This document shows, in pieces, positions 1-5,528 of a stretch of 8,508 nucleotides of DNA. The notes beneath the pieces were generated by a model. The model did no database searches. It was not told where the DNA came from and saw only the letters and a list, made by a program, of their open reading frames with translations. Origin of the DNA: Candidatus Bathyarchaeota archaeon (GTDB lineage Archaea; Thermoproteota; Bathyarchaeia; Bathyarchaeales; SOJC01); the NCBI GenBank assembly GCA_023131555.1, contig JAGLZJ010000031.1, positions 1-8,508 on the forward strand, written 5' to 3'. The position numbers and the translations under genes were made by a program. The stretch's first letter is position 1; each line of letters begins with the position of its first letter.

Positions 1-10
1 TTCTTTCTGT

Positions 11-16
11 AAAAAA
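11..16 (-). terminator. Poly-U terminator candidate after AMMECR1 gene
   Basis: Read on the minus strand this is a run of six T, about 60 bases beyond the AMMECR1 stop codon. Archaeal RNA polymerase often terminates on U-rich stretches without a hairpin, so this is a plausible end for the FAH-AMMECR1 transcript. No stable hairpin precedes it. It is only a short run, so confidence is low. Confidence 0.35.
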
Positions 17-17
17 C

Positions 18-67
18 CATGTGCGTGCGCGTAAAACGTTTGAGTTGTTATTGTGAGTGCGTACGCA
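18..67. repeat. Two alternating purine-pyrimidine tracts
   Basis: Positions 18-33 (CATGTGCGTGCGCGTA) alternate pyrimidine and purine for 16 bases, and 57-67 (GTGCGTACGCA) for 11. The second includes the perfect 10-bp palindrome TGCGTACGCA at 58-67. The stretch lies downstream of the AMMECR1 gene and holds no coding frame. Such tracts are Z-DNA prone, and similar ones recur at other gene boundaries in this window. Function unknown. Confidence 0.5.
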
Positions 68-75
68 AATGGTCT

Positions 76-702
76 TTAGGGTTCAGCTCTCATGTCGGTG
101 ATGGTCACAGATCCGTTGGGTTCATCCTCTTTTATGATAATGCAACTGAATTTGTATACTTTTGTGCCTTTCATCAGCCAAGTGTCGGGAGATAGTCCTG
201 CTTTCAGACAACATTGGCACAAGAACTCCTCTTCATCCCAATTGTATTTAGCAGGCACTTGAGGTAACAAGAGGCCTTTATTCATTCCTCTCTCAATGAT
301 AAGGCCATCTTTTCCCACTTTGATCTCCGATGGTATTTGTTTTGGATTTGGGGCATTGATGAGTGTAGGCGGAGTAAGAACACTGACCTCAAAAAGAGTG
401 TTTTCCAGCTCCTGTGATGTAAGAGGAGCGAAACGGAAGTCTTGAGTTGCGGACGATATTGCGCATTCAATGACTGCTTGAGCCAATTGAGTTGAGGGTG
501 TCGGATATCCTATACATCCTCTCAATTCCACTTTCCCCTGCTGTTGCTTGTTCAGCGTAACAAAGACACCGGATTTTCGTAGAAGCATGTTGGGCGTATC
601 TTTTGGTGTATTGACTACTCTGCCGGATTCGAGATACTCAGCTACAGCTTTCTTGGCGAGTTCAACTAGGAACTCGCTTTCATGCCGGTTCAGCTGAAAC
701 AT
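76..702 (-). CDS. AMMECR1 domain protein
   Basis: A 208-residue protein that is AMMECR1 domain along nearly its whole length, as in other archaeal members (about 190-220 residues). The family hallmark LRGCIG is at 60-65. It is followed by DFRF at 88-91, a FEVSVL strand at 104-109, and the characteristic block GLLLPQVP (143-150) leading into KYNWDEEEFL and a Cys-rich helix (QCC at 163-165). The biochemical role is unsettled; in many prokaryotes the domain travels with Memo-like and radical SAM proteins, neither of which is visible here. The ATG start has an upstream GGAG (minus strand, 712-715) about 9 bases away. The gene begins 16 bases after the FAH-family stop, so the two are probably cotranscribed. 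Family assignment is firm; function is not. Confidence 0.93.
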   Translation of the reverse strand: MFQLNRHESEFLVELAKKAVAEYLESGRVVNTPKDTPNMLLRKSGVFVTLNKQQQGKVELRGCIGYPTPSTQLAQAVIECAISSATQDFRFAPLTSQELENTLFEVSVLTPPTLINAPNPKQIPSEIKVGKDGLIIERGMNKGLLLPQVPAKYNWDEEEFLCQCCLKAGLSPDTWLMKGTKVYKFSCIIIKEDEPNGSVTITDMRAEP

Positions 703-718
703 GTTTTTAGTCTCCTAT

Positions 719-1639
719 TCATGGGTGGACTGGATTTGGTCTTCCTTCTTCAAACACTTGGTTGCATAAGGCTCCGATGCCTTCTATCTCTATCTCCACT
801 AAATCATCGTGTTGTAGAAAGCGAGGTGGACTCATGGTGAATCCTGTGCCTGCTGGAGTTCCAGTGCAGATGATGTCGCAAGGCTCCAATGTCATTACCA
901 GACTAAGGTGATGGAGGATCTGGTAAACATCCATCATCATGTTGCCTGTTGTTGAATTCTGACGCATCTCCCCGTTCACTCTAGCACATATCCGCAGTTT
1001 TGCGGGGTCACCTATCTGATTTGTGGTTGTGATGCATGGACCTATTGGGGCGAAGGTGTCGAAGCTCTTCCCTCTCGTCCACTGCTTGTCCTTGAACTGA
1101 ATATTGCGGGCTGAAACGTCATTCATAGCTGTGTACCCAAAGATGCATCTTTTCGCATCTTTGATTGCGATGTTTTTACATCTTTCACCAACCACTATGG
1201 CGAGTTCTGCTTCGTAGTCTAATTGCGTGACGAGTTTAGGTTTGACGATTCTCTCTTCTGGTCCGATTATTGCAGTTCTGGGCTTCAGGAAGATTATGGG
1301 TTCTTGCGGAGAAATCTGTCCCTGTTCCTGCGCGTGATCCTTGTAGTTTAATCCTAGACATATGATCTTTGAGGGGTTGACTATTGGAGCTAGTAGTTTC
1401 GTCTCCTTCAATGGAAAGGTCACCGTATCCAGATCCTTTCCTGTGGTTTTTTGGATCAGTTCTTGAATGTCTTTCTCCTTAAGACCTAGTGATATGAATC
1501 TCTCGAGACTTGAGGGCATGGTTTGCCCGAGCATGTTTACCAGTTGTGGAAGGTGTATGATGTTCTTCCCTTTCAGTAGACCATACGCTTCACTCTTAGA
1601 CTCAGAGCTCGCGCGCGTAGCGAACCTAGCTAGCCTCAT
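719..1639 (-). CDS. Fumarylacetoacetate hydrolase (FAH) family protein
   Basis: A 306-residue member of the FAH fold family, which cleaves or isomerises C-C bonds of beta-diketo acids in a Mg2+-dependent way (acylpyruvate hydrolases, oxaloacetate decarboxylases, HHDD isomerases). An N-terminal region (1-85) precedes the catalytic domain. That domain has GLNYKDHA at 96-103, with a His102/Glu105 pair placed like the catalytic dyad of FAHD1, and metal ligands Glu143 and Glu145 in DYEAELA and Asp174 in NDVSAR. It also has KSFDTFAPIGP (191-201) and GTPAGTG (260-266). The substrate cannot be read from sequence. The ATG start gives the usual MRLARF opening; a TATA-like element is centred about 22 bases upstream with no clear SD, suggesting little or no leader. 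It is followed closely by AMMECR1. The codons for Arg9-Ala10 lie in a CGCGCGCG tract at 1610-1617. Confidence 0.93.
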   Translation of the reverse strand: MRLARFATRASSESKSEAYGLLKGKNIIHLPQLVNMLGQTMPSSLERFISLGLKEKDIQELIQKTTGKDLDTVTFPLKETKLLAPIVNPSKIICLGLNYKDHAQEQGQISPQEPIIFLKPRTAIIGPEERIVKPKLVTQLDYEAELAIVVGERCKNIAIKDAKRCIFGYTAMNDVSARNIQFKDKQWTRGKSFDTFAPIGPCITTTNQIGDPAKLRICARVNGEMRQNSTTGNMMMDVYQILHHLSLVMTLEPCDIICTGTPAGTGFTMSPPRFLQHDDLVEIEIEGIGALCNQVFEEGRPNPVHP

Positions 1640-1657
1640 TGACCGCCCTTCGAGGTG

Positions 1658-1665
1658 ATTTATAG
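1658..1665 (-). promoter_or_regulatory. TATA box for FAH-family gene
   Basis: The minus strand reads GCTATAAATC, close to the archaeal TATA consensus, centred about 22 bases upstream of the FAH-family ATG. That is slightly short for a strictly leaderless start but compatible with a very short or absent leader. It lies in the 59-base gap after the Nif3-like gene, so FAH-AMMECR1 can be transcribed independently. Confidence 0.55.
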
Positions 1666-1667
1666 CC

Positions 1668-1678
1668 TGTACACGTGT
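1668..1678. repeat. Alternating purine-pyrimidine tract with palindrome
   Basis: TGTACACGTGT alternates for 11 bases and contains the palindrome ACACGTGT (1671-1678). It sits just upstream of the FAH-family TATA box, where a transcription-factor operator could also lie. No direct evidence separates the two ideas. Confidence 0.35.
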
Positions 1679-1698
1679 TGGCTTATTCCATAAAAGTC

Positions 1699-2508
1699 TC
1701 AGGGTTCGATTATCCCCAACCTTGTCACTTTGATGTCATTTTTTTCCAACTTCTCTATAAACGGGTTGATGCCGACAGAGTCGCTTGCTATATGACCTGT
1801 TACGATAAGGTTTCCAAGATTGTCCTGTCTCAACCTAGAGAGATCCACTGGGTCTACGTGAATATATATCACTGTGCTTACTCCGTGTTTGAAGTAAGTT
1901 TTCGCAATCTCGTAACCTCCGTTCGTTCCGGCCCCATGGGAGACTACTGTTTTTCCTGCAGGACTTGAGGTCACACCAACTCGGATTTTTATCTTTGTAA
2001 CTGCTCTCCGGAATTCAGGCAGATCTCTAAGAGTTTGTACGACATCATCAAGGGTGGCGTTGCTTTTCGTAACTGCTCTTATTCTGTTAGCCATAATCCT
2101 TCTGCCCACCTCATCTAGTGGAGTGTGAATATTCATGCACGGTATTTTGAGGAGCTTTGCTGCGTCAACTGTCTGCCTATAACTCCTCATGTGGTTATGT
2201 ACCTCTAAGGCTGTGAGTTTCTTTTGAACTGCTTTTTCTGCTTCCTTTTCGGGTACGCCCGCGATTACCAGCTGTTGAAGGTGTCTCTTGAAAACTTCAT
2301 GGAATTCTATAATCGCTGAGTTTCCGATAGGATGGTGGGCGATGAGGGCATCGTAATTTAGCCTTTTTGTGAGCAGAAGTTCTGGAACACCTGCCTCAAG
2401 GCAGAAAAGGACATTTTTGATGTCTTTTCCCTCAACATATATTGCGCTGTCCGCTGGAGTAGCTTCGAAACCTTCAAGCTCAAGCGCCATCTCCATTATT
2501 CCTTTCAT
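1699..2508 (-). CDS. Nif3-like dinuclear metal centre protein
   Basis: A 269-residue protein of the Nif3/YbgI (GTP cyclohydrolase I type 2-like) superfamily, known as toroidal hexamers with a two-metal site and generally unsettled function. Candidate ligands are His58-His59 in LIAHHP, His128 with Asp132 in NIHTPLD, and His239 in GHIASDSVG near the C terminus. A Gly-rich SHGAGTNGGYE segment lies at 190-200. The frame stays open to an ATG at 2559 (17 extra residues), but a good TATA box (2537-2544) lies inside that extension. The ATG at 2508 would follow a short leader and gives the family-like opening MKGIMEMALELEG, so I chose it. It is the first gene of the minus-strand block that continues with the FAH-family and AMMECR1 genes. 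Confidence 0.85.
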   Translation of the reverse strand: MKGIMEMALELEGFEATPADSAIYVEGKDIKNVLFCLEAGVPELLLTKRLNYDALIAHHPIGNSAIIEFHEVFKRHLQQLVIAGVPEKEAEKAVQKKLTALEVHNHMRSYRQTVDAAKLLKIPCMNIHTPLDEVGRRIMANRIRAVTKSNATLDDVVQTLRDLPEFRRAVTKIKIRVGVTSSPAGKTVVSHGAGTNGGYEIAKTYFKHGVSTVIYIHVDPVDLSRLRQDNLGNLIVTGHIASDSVGINPFIEKLEKNDIKVTRLGIIEP

Positions 2509-2536
2509 ATTGATCAAGAGTTTTCCAACCTTGCAG

Positions 2537-2544
2537 ATTTTATA
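2537..2544 (-). promoter_or_regulatory. TATA box for Nif3-like gene
   Basis: The minus strand reads TATAAAATC, centred about 32 bases upstream of the ATG at 2508, which predicts a leader of roughly 6 bases. It resembles the FAH-family box (TATAAATC). Its position inside the longer reading frame argues for the shorter Nif3 protein. Confidence 0.5.
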
Positions 2545-2672
2545 CAGAAATAGATTCATTCTCTCTAAAATAAACTGAGCGAGTGTCCGACGACTAGTCG
2601 GCTTGAAGCGCTGTCTGGCTAACGTGGCGCTCTTTGAGTCCGGTTAGGTAATGTTTAATAGATTTTAGGAAT

Positions 2673-2680
2673 CCATATAC
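2673..2680 (+). promoter_or_regulatory. TATA-like element for OSTC-like gene
   Basis: CCATATAC lies about 40 bases before the TTG start, placing transcription start near 2703 with a short leader that still includes the SD. A second candidate, TTTAATAG, lies at 2654-2661. The match to consensus is moderate. Confidence 0.3.
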
Positions 2681-2702
2681 AGAGAAAGTGGTACACCTCT
2701 TT

Positions 2703-2708
2703 AGGGAG
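2703..2708 (+). promoter_or_regulatory. Shine-Dalgarno that supports a TTG start
   Basis: AGGGAG, 8 bases before TTG at 2717. There is no in-frame ATG nearby, and this SD is the main reason to accept the non-ATG start. Confidence 0.55.
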
Positions 2709-2716
2709 AAGATTAT

Positions 2717-3148
2717 TTGTCTCGCAGAGCAAGGAGAAGCGCTTCGTCACTTTCCTATCACCTTCAGAAAACCTACTGGAAGTTGGTCACTCTCAAACCA
2801 TCAACTCTTCTTGTAGCCGCCTCAGCTGTGGCAGTTTCAATCTTTCTGCTTGGGGGCGGGATATATGATATTCTTGAGCAGCCAATCGTTGCTTTCATAA
2901 GTGGCGGAAGAATCATCCCATATTATCCTCAGGCTTTGAATGAACAGCTTCTTGGTGAGAGCATTGCTTCTATGATTCTCTATTCTCTTGGTGTTATCGG
3001 CTTGGTTTTGATGTACCAGAGTACGAAATACGCCTATCGTCCAAGAGAAGCCTTCACAACTCTCTTGATTGGTCTAGTTCTCCTACTCATGGGGTGGGGT
3101 ATAGTGGAGTATTTCCTCTTTCCAAGCACGATCCAACCCTTCCAGTAG
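2717..3148 (+). CDS. OSTC/Ost3-Ost6-like three-helix membrane protein
   Basis: A 143-residue membrane protein with a basic N terminus (MSRRARRS) and three predicted helices, at about 29-48, 83-100 and 112-134. By recall it resembles the eukaryotic oligosaccharyltransferase subunit OSTC/DC2 and the membrane part of Ost3/Ost6. Shared features are a Gly-Gly-x-IYD turn right after helix 1 (GGGIYD, 46-51), an extracytoplasmic loop with Pro56, a Gln77...Glu81-Ser82 stretch entering helix 2, a Gly-rich helix 2 (LGVIGLV) followed by a Ser-Thr pair, and LLIGLVLLL in helix 3. Length and order match OSTC (about 149 residues). If right, it would be an accessory subunit of an AglB/STT3-type N-glycosylation enzyme; no such enzyme is in the window. 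It starts at TTG with a good SD and converges on CarS. The family call rests on memory of the OSTC sequence, so it needs a profile search. Confidence 0.62.
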   Translation: MSRRARRSASSLSYHLQKTYWKLVTLKPSTLLVAASAVAVSIFLLGGGIYDILEQPIVAFISGGRIIPYYPQALNEQLLGESIASMILYSLGVIGLVLMYQSTKYAYRPREAFTTLLIGLVLLLMGWGIVEYFLFPSTIQPFQ

Positions 3149-3175
3149 CCGACTGACTGCATCGTTCAGCTCTCT

Positions 3176-3673
3176 TCACCAAGGTTTTTCCTTAAGATGA
3201 AGCAGGAAGGCAAACAGGTTTGTCAGCAAATGAATAGGTATCGTGAGGACGAATATCATCAAGATCACGTTCAATTGCGGTGTAGTCACTGGAAGAGAGA
3301 AGAGGATTGCGCCCACTACGAAGTCGACTTGATCAACAACTGGTAAAAGCGCACCCGGCTTAAGTCCTAGCCTCCTTTTGAAAAAAGCCCCCACCACATC
3401 TCCTATTACGGCGCCAAAGGAAAGAGTGAATCCTAAGATTGGATTGAAATTCTTGAATATGAAGCTCTCCCCAAATCCAACAAGGGTTCCTAGCATCAAA
3501 CCTGCGAAGAAACCTCGGAAAGTCTTGTGAGCACCTAGCACTGGTCTGCCGTCTTTGAAAACCTTGCCAAAATCCAAAGGTTTCCCTCCCCCGAAAATTA
3601 CAGGGACCGCATTAGAGGTGTAAGCTGGAAGAATATACACGATTGATTCAGCAATTAAAACCCAAGGAATCAC
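3176..3673 (-). CDS. carS: CDP-archaeol synthase
   Basis: A 165-residue integral membrane enzyme that transfers CMP from CTP to digeranylgeranylglyceryl phosphate, giving CDP-archaeol, the branch point of archaeal polar lipid synthesis. Family signatures are PAYTSNAVPVIFGGG (16-30), KPLDFGKVFKDGRPVLG (31-47) followed by KTFRGF (50-55), and GDVVGAFFKRRLGLKPGA (91-108) followed by DQVDF (114-118). Hydrophobic helices lie at the N terminus, about 55-72, 80-97, 117-128 and 134-158. The family usually has GDGKT where this reads GAHKT. The frame opens at GTG 3682, but a perfect SD (GAGGTG) overlaps that codon and is 6 bases before the GTG at 3673, so I chose 3673. It follows RadB by 22 bases and is likely cotranscribed with it. 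Confidence 0.93.
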   Translation of the reverse strand: MIPWVLIAESIVYILPAYTSNAVPVIFGGGKPLDFGKVFKDGRPVLGAHKTFRGFFAGLMLGTLVGFGESFIFKNFNPILGFTLSFGAVIGDVVGAFFKRRLGLKPGALLPVVDQVDFVVGAILFSLPVTTPQLNVILMIFVLTIPIHLLTNLFAFLLHLKEKPW

Positions 3674-3679
3674 AGATAG

Positions 3680-3685
3680 CACCTC
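3680..3685 (-). promoter_or_regulatory. Shine-Dalgarno that decides the CarS start
   Basis: The minus strand reads GAGGTG, complementary to the archaeal 16S rRNA 3' end, with a 6-base spacer (CTATCT) to GTG at 3671-3673. The alternative GTG at 3680-3682 is part of the SD itself, which makes it the less likely start. Confidence 0.6.
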
Positions 3686-3695
3686 GCAATACTTC

Positions 3696-4385
3696 TCATA
3701 TCTCTCGAAGACCCATTTCTTCGATCTTTAGGAGTATAGGTTTTGGAGCCCTCTCCTTATCCCCTTTTTCGCTAACGGTCAGTCTGACTACTTCAGTCTT
3801 TGGAGTTGGTCTCATAGAAATCACGGTGTCTGCCCAGAACTTCAAGACTCTAACTGCTACAGGCTGTATCGAAGCTCCGTCTCCAAGAAGCACACTTCGA
3901 ACCTGACTTACCACGATACAAGCTACTTTTTTCGTGTTCACGATTTGGGCAAGATATCCCAACTGCCTGTTCAATTCACGGTTTAGCTTGAACGCATCTC
4001 TTCCTTTCCCCAGCTCCTCGCGGTATCGGCTCGTGATGGTGTCGATCACCACCAACTTCACTCTGGAACTAACGTAATCATCCAAGCTGTTAATCGCTTG
4101 AGCCTGTTGTTCAAAGCTGTCAGGTTTCATTAGGATAATTTGGGGCGCTAGAGCCTCGAAGTCATCATTAGCCAACTGTCTCATTCTCCGCGAGAAAAAA
4201 GTATTGTCTGCGTCGACGAAAATCGTCTTGAAGCCTGCTCGCGCGCAGTTGACTGCTGATTGGATGACGAGAGTCGTCTTCCCAGTTTCGGCTTCGCCGT
4301 AAACTAAGACTAGTTTTCTCCCTTTCAACCCTCCTCTTAGCCTTTTATCCAACGACCTGCAACCAGTCGAAATTGTGATCTGCAA
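3696..4385 (-). CDS. radB: RadB-type RecA-family recombinase paralog
   Basis: A 229-residue RecA/RadA ATPase core without the N-terminal helix-hairpin-helix domain of RadA, which is the RadB architecture. Walker A is GEAETGKT (30-37), Walker B LVVID (111-115), and the core-ending Gln161 sits in VVSQVR. The ISTGCRSLDKRLRGG opening (4-19) and FWADTVISM (183-191) are typical. RadB is thought to act as a recombination mediator or regulator of RadA; many members hydrolyse ATP poorly. The start is TTG at 4385: an in-frame stop lies close upstream, and the family begins here. It lies upstream of carS on the same strand and diverges from the RuvC-like gene across 81 bases. A KaiC-like or other short RecA-fold ATPase is the alternative, but length and N-terminal motif favour RadB. 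Confidence 0.85.
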   Translation of the reverse strand: MQITISTGCRSLDKRLRGGLKGRKLVLVYGEAETGKTTLVIQSAVNCARAGFKTIFVDADNTFFSRRMRQLANDDFEALAPQIILMKPDSFEQQAQAINSLDDYVSSRVKLVVIDTITSRYREELGKGRDAFKLNRELNRQLGYLAQIVNTKKVACIVVSQVRSVLLGDGASIQPVAVRVLKFWADTVISMRPTPKTEVVRLTVSEKGDKERAPKPILLKIEEMGLREI

Positions 4386-4420
4386 CCTTCTTCACGAGTC
4401 AGAGAGAGTATTAATGATGA

Positions 4421-4430
4421 AAAATTAATA
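4421..4430. promoter_or_regulatory. AT-rich element between radB and RuvC-like gene
   Basis: AAAATTAATA could serve as a TATA element in either direction. It is about 40 bases from the plus-strand ATG at 4467 and about 41 from the minus-strand TTG at 4385, allowing leaders of about 14 bases both ways. AAAAGGA (4453-4459) is a possible SD for the plus gene. Shared use would co-regulate the two genes. The consensus match is moderate. Confidence 0.35.
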
Positions 4431-4466
4431 GCTTTGTTGTGACTAGTACATCAAAAGGACTCTGGA

Positions 4467-5123
4467 ATGACTGCAAAGATTGCTGTTGCCACGGTCTCTG
4501 GGCGAGCTTACTACTTACTGGTTAACGAATTGAAGAAAAGAGGTATCTCGTTTCTGAGTCTGACGCCGACTGAGAAAGTACCAGTTGAAATTCTGACAGT
4601 CCTGACGACGAGTAAAGAACATCCAATGATAACTCCCCCTGCGAGCGCGCGCGCAAGCATTTTAATCTTCGAGGAGTATGGGAATCCCACCGCGATCGTA
4701 GATGAAGCGATCAGACTGGTTACGCAGAAACCTGTGTACGAACATCTTGTGATCGGAGTAGACCCTGGAGAGAACTTCGGCTTGGCGGTCTTGGGGGACG
4801 GGAGAACTCTTGAGACAAGGATTTGCACAAGCCCTGAAGAAACCATATCTGCAATCCAATCCATTCTGAGTCGAACTCCCGCAACTCAGGTCAAAGTACG
4901 AATAGGAGATGGCGCCATGTCCTATTCCCAAGAGCTTCTTAAACGCCTTAGCTGGATTCTCCCAGAATACATAGCGATTGAGAACGTTAGCGAGGAAGGA
5001 ACGAGTCGCTCCATGAAAGAACATAGCCATCGAAGAACAGAGAAAGACAAGAACTCCGCGATACGAATCGGGCAGAGGAAAGGCAAAGTAATAAGTCGAA
5101 AGGAATTGAACGACGACCTCTAG
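4467..5123 (+). CDS. RuvC/RNase H-fold-like archaeal protein, function unknown
   Basis: A 218-residue protein in two parts. Residues 1-85 form an alpha/beta region I do not recognise. From 90 on it resembles the RuvC branch of the RNase H fold: VIGVDPGENFGLAVL (95-109) matches the first RuvC strand with Asp99, and YIAIENVSEEG (168-178) matches the second acidic motif with Glu172 (E. coli RuvC has AIEQVF). After a charged, His-rich insertion (SMKEHSHRRTEKDK), NSAIRIGQRKGKVIS (196-210) parallels RuvC's SALKLGQARG helix. The chain then ends at NDDL, so the C-terminal helix that carries two further catalytic aspartates in RuvC is missing or replaced; Asp148 and Asp194 are possible substitutes. 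No continuation is seen in the 86 bases downstream. Divergent from radB, it may act on recombination intermediates, but that is inference. Confidence 0.65.
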   Translation: MTAKIAVATVSGRAYYLLVNELKKRGISFLSLTPTEKVPVEILTVLTTSKEHPMITPPASARASILIFEEYGNPTAIVDEAIRLVTQKPVYEHLVIGVDPGENFGLAVLGDGRTLETRICTSPEETISAIQSILSRTPATQVKVRIGDGAMSYSQELLKRLSWILPEYIAIENVSEEGTSRSMKEHSHRRTEKDKNSAIRIGQRKGKVISRKELNDDL

Positions 5124-5209
5124 TCCATGCTCACGCGAATAAGAGCGCGTATACATACCTGCGGTTGATTCGCATAATTGTTATAAACAGAATTCACCAA
5201 TGAAGCCTC
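5124..5209. other. Intergenic region with alternating tract and inverted repeat
   Basis: It holds a 14-base alternating purine-pyrimidine tract, GCGCGTATACATAC (5145-5158), flanked by an inverted repeat, GCGAAT (5135-5140) and ATTCGC (5168-5173). This lies directly upstream of the parvulin TATA box, so an operator role is possible. No gene is seen. Confidence 0.35.
5181..5188 (+). promoter_or_regulatory. TATA box of leaderless parvulin gene
   Basis: TTATAAAC is centred about 26 bases upstream of the ATG at 5210, the spacing expected when transcription starts at the start codon. There is no SD before the ATG, which agrees with a leaderless mRNA. Confidence 0.65.
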
Positions 5210-5485
5210 ATGCCCAACCGAGTTCATTGTGCCCATGTTCTGGTGAAAACCGAGAAGGAAGCACTGGCAGTTCTCGAGCAATTGAAGAAGGGAGAGAAAT
5301 TCGCCAAAATCGCAGGCAACGTTTCACTCTGTTCGTCTGGAAAGAAGGGTGGAGACTTGGGTTTCTTTGGAAGAGGACAAATGGTGAAAGAGTTCGAGAA
5401 AGCCGCCTTCTTATTGGAGAAGGGAGTAGTCTCTCCGATAGTGAAAACGAAGCACGGTTATCATATCATAAAGCGACTCGAGTAG
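5210..5485 (+). CDS. Parvulin-type peptidyl-prolyl cis-trans isomerase
   Basis: A 91-residue stand-alone parvulin (PpiC/rotamase domain), which isomerises Xaa-Pro bonds to help folding. It has no signal peptide and should be cytosolic. The domain fills the protein: HVLVKTEKEA at 9-18 with the first conserved His9, CSSGKKGGDLGFFGRGQM (41-58) with Cys41 at the Pin1 Cys113-like position and Met58, EFEKAAF with Phe62, and the closing KTKHGYHIIKR with His85. Size matches the small archaeal parvulins known from Thaumarchaeota and bacterial Par10. There is no WW or chaperone domain, and no phosphate-binding Arg loop of Pin1 is evident. The promoter looks leaderless. The next gene, PAC4-like, starts 43 bases downstream on the same strand, which may mark a small proteostasis cluster. 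Confidence 0.95.
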   Translation: MPNRVHCAHVLVKTEKEALAVLEQLKKGEKFAKIAGNVSLCSSGKKGGDLGFFGRGQMVKEFEKAAFLLEKGVVSPIVKTKHGYHIIKRLE

Positions 5486-5528
5486 TCTCTGAATAGAATG
5501 ACCTCGTTGACATGTGTTGTGCAATCTG

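Larger units (their letters stand above)
2560..2716. other. Divergent intergenic region with two small inverted repeats
   Basis: This stretch separates the divergent Nif3-like and OSTC-like genes and has no convincing coding frame. It holds CCGAC/GTCGG (2587-2591 and 2597-2601, 5-base loop) and AGCGC/GCGCT (2607-2611 and 2627-2631). I could not fold it into a tRNA or a recognised RNA family. The right half is AT-rich and carries the promoter and ribosome-binding signals for the gene at 2717. Confidence 0.4.

Noticed and set aside
1675..1968. Plus-strand frame of 97 codons
   Set aside because: It is antisense to the conserved C-terminal part of the Nif3-like gene and has no supporting signals.
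2581..2660. Possible tRNA or snoRNA in the spacer
   Set aside because: The two hairpins do not form a cloverleaf and there is no T-loop consensus. I also did not find paired C (RTGATGA) and D (CTGA) boxes at suitable spacing.
4413..4420. C-box-like ATGATGA motif (C/D sRNA)
   Set aside because: No CTGA D box follows at a useful distance, and the motif lies within the AT-rich promoter region between radB and the RuvC-like gene.
4662..5156. Long open frame (164 codons) on the minus strand
   Set aside because: It is antisense to the RuvC-like gene, which has recognisable motifs on the plus strand. The antisense protein has no domain-like pattern and many Cys and aromatic residues typical of shadow frames.
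5200..5496. Plus-strand frame of 98 codons overlapping the parvulin
   Set aside because: It is in a different frame over an unmistakable parvulin domain; its composition (Arg, Ser and Gly rich) is that of a frame shadow.
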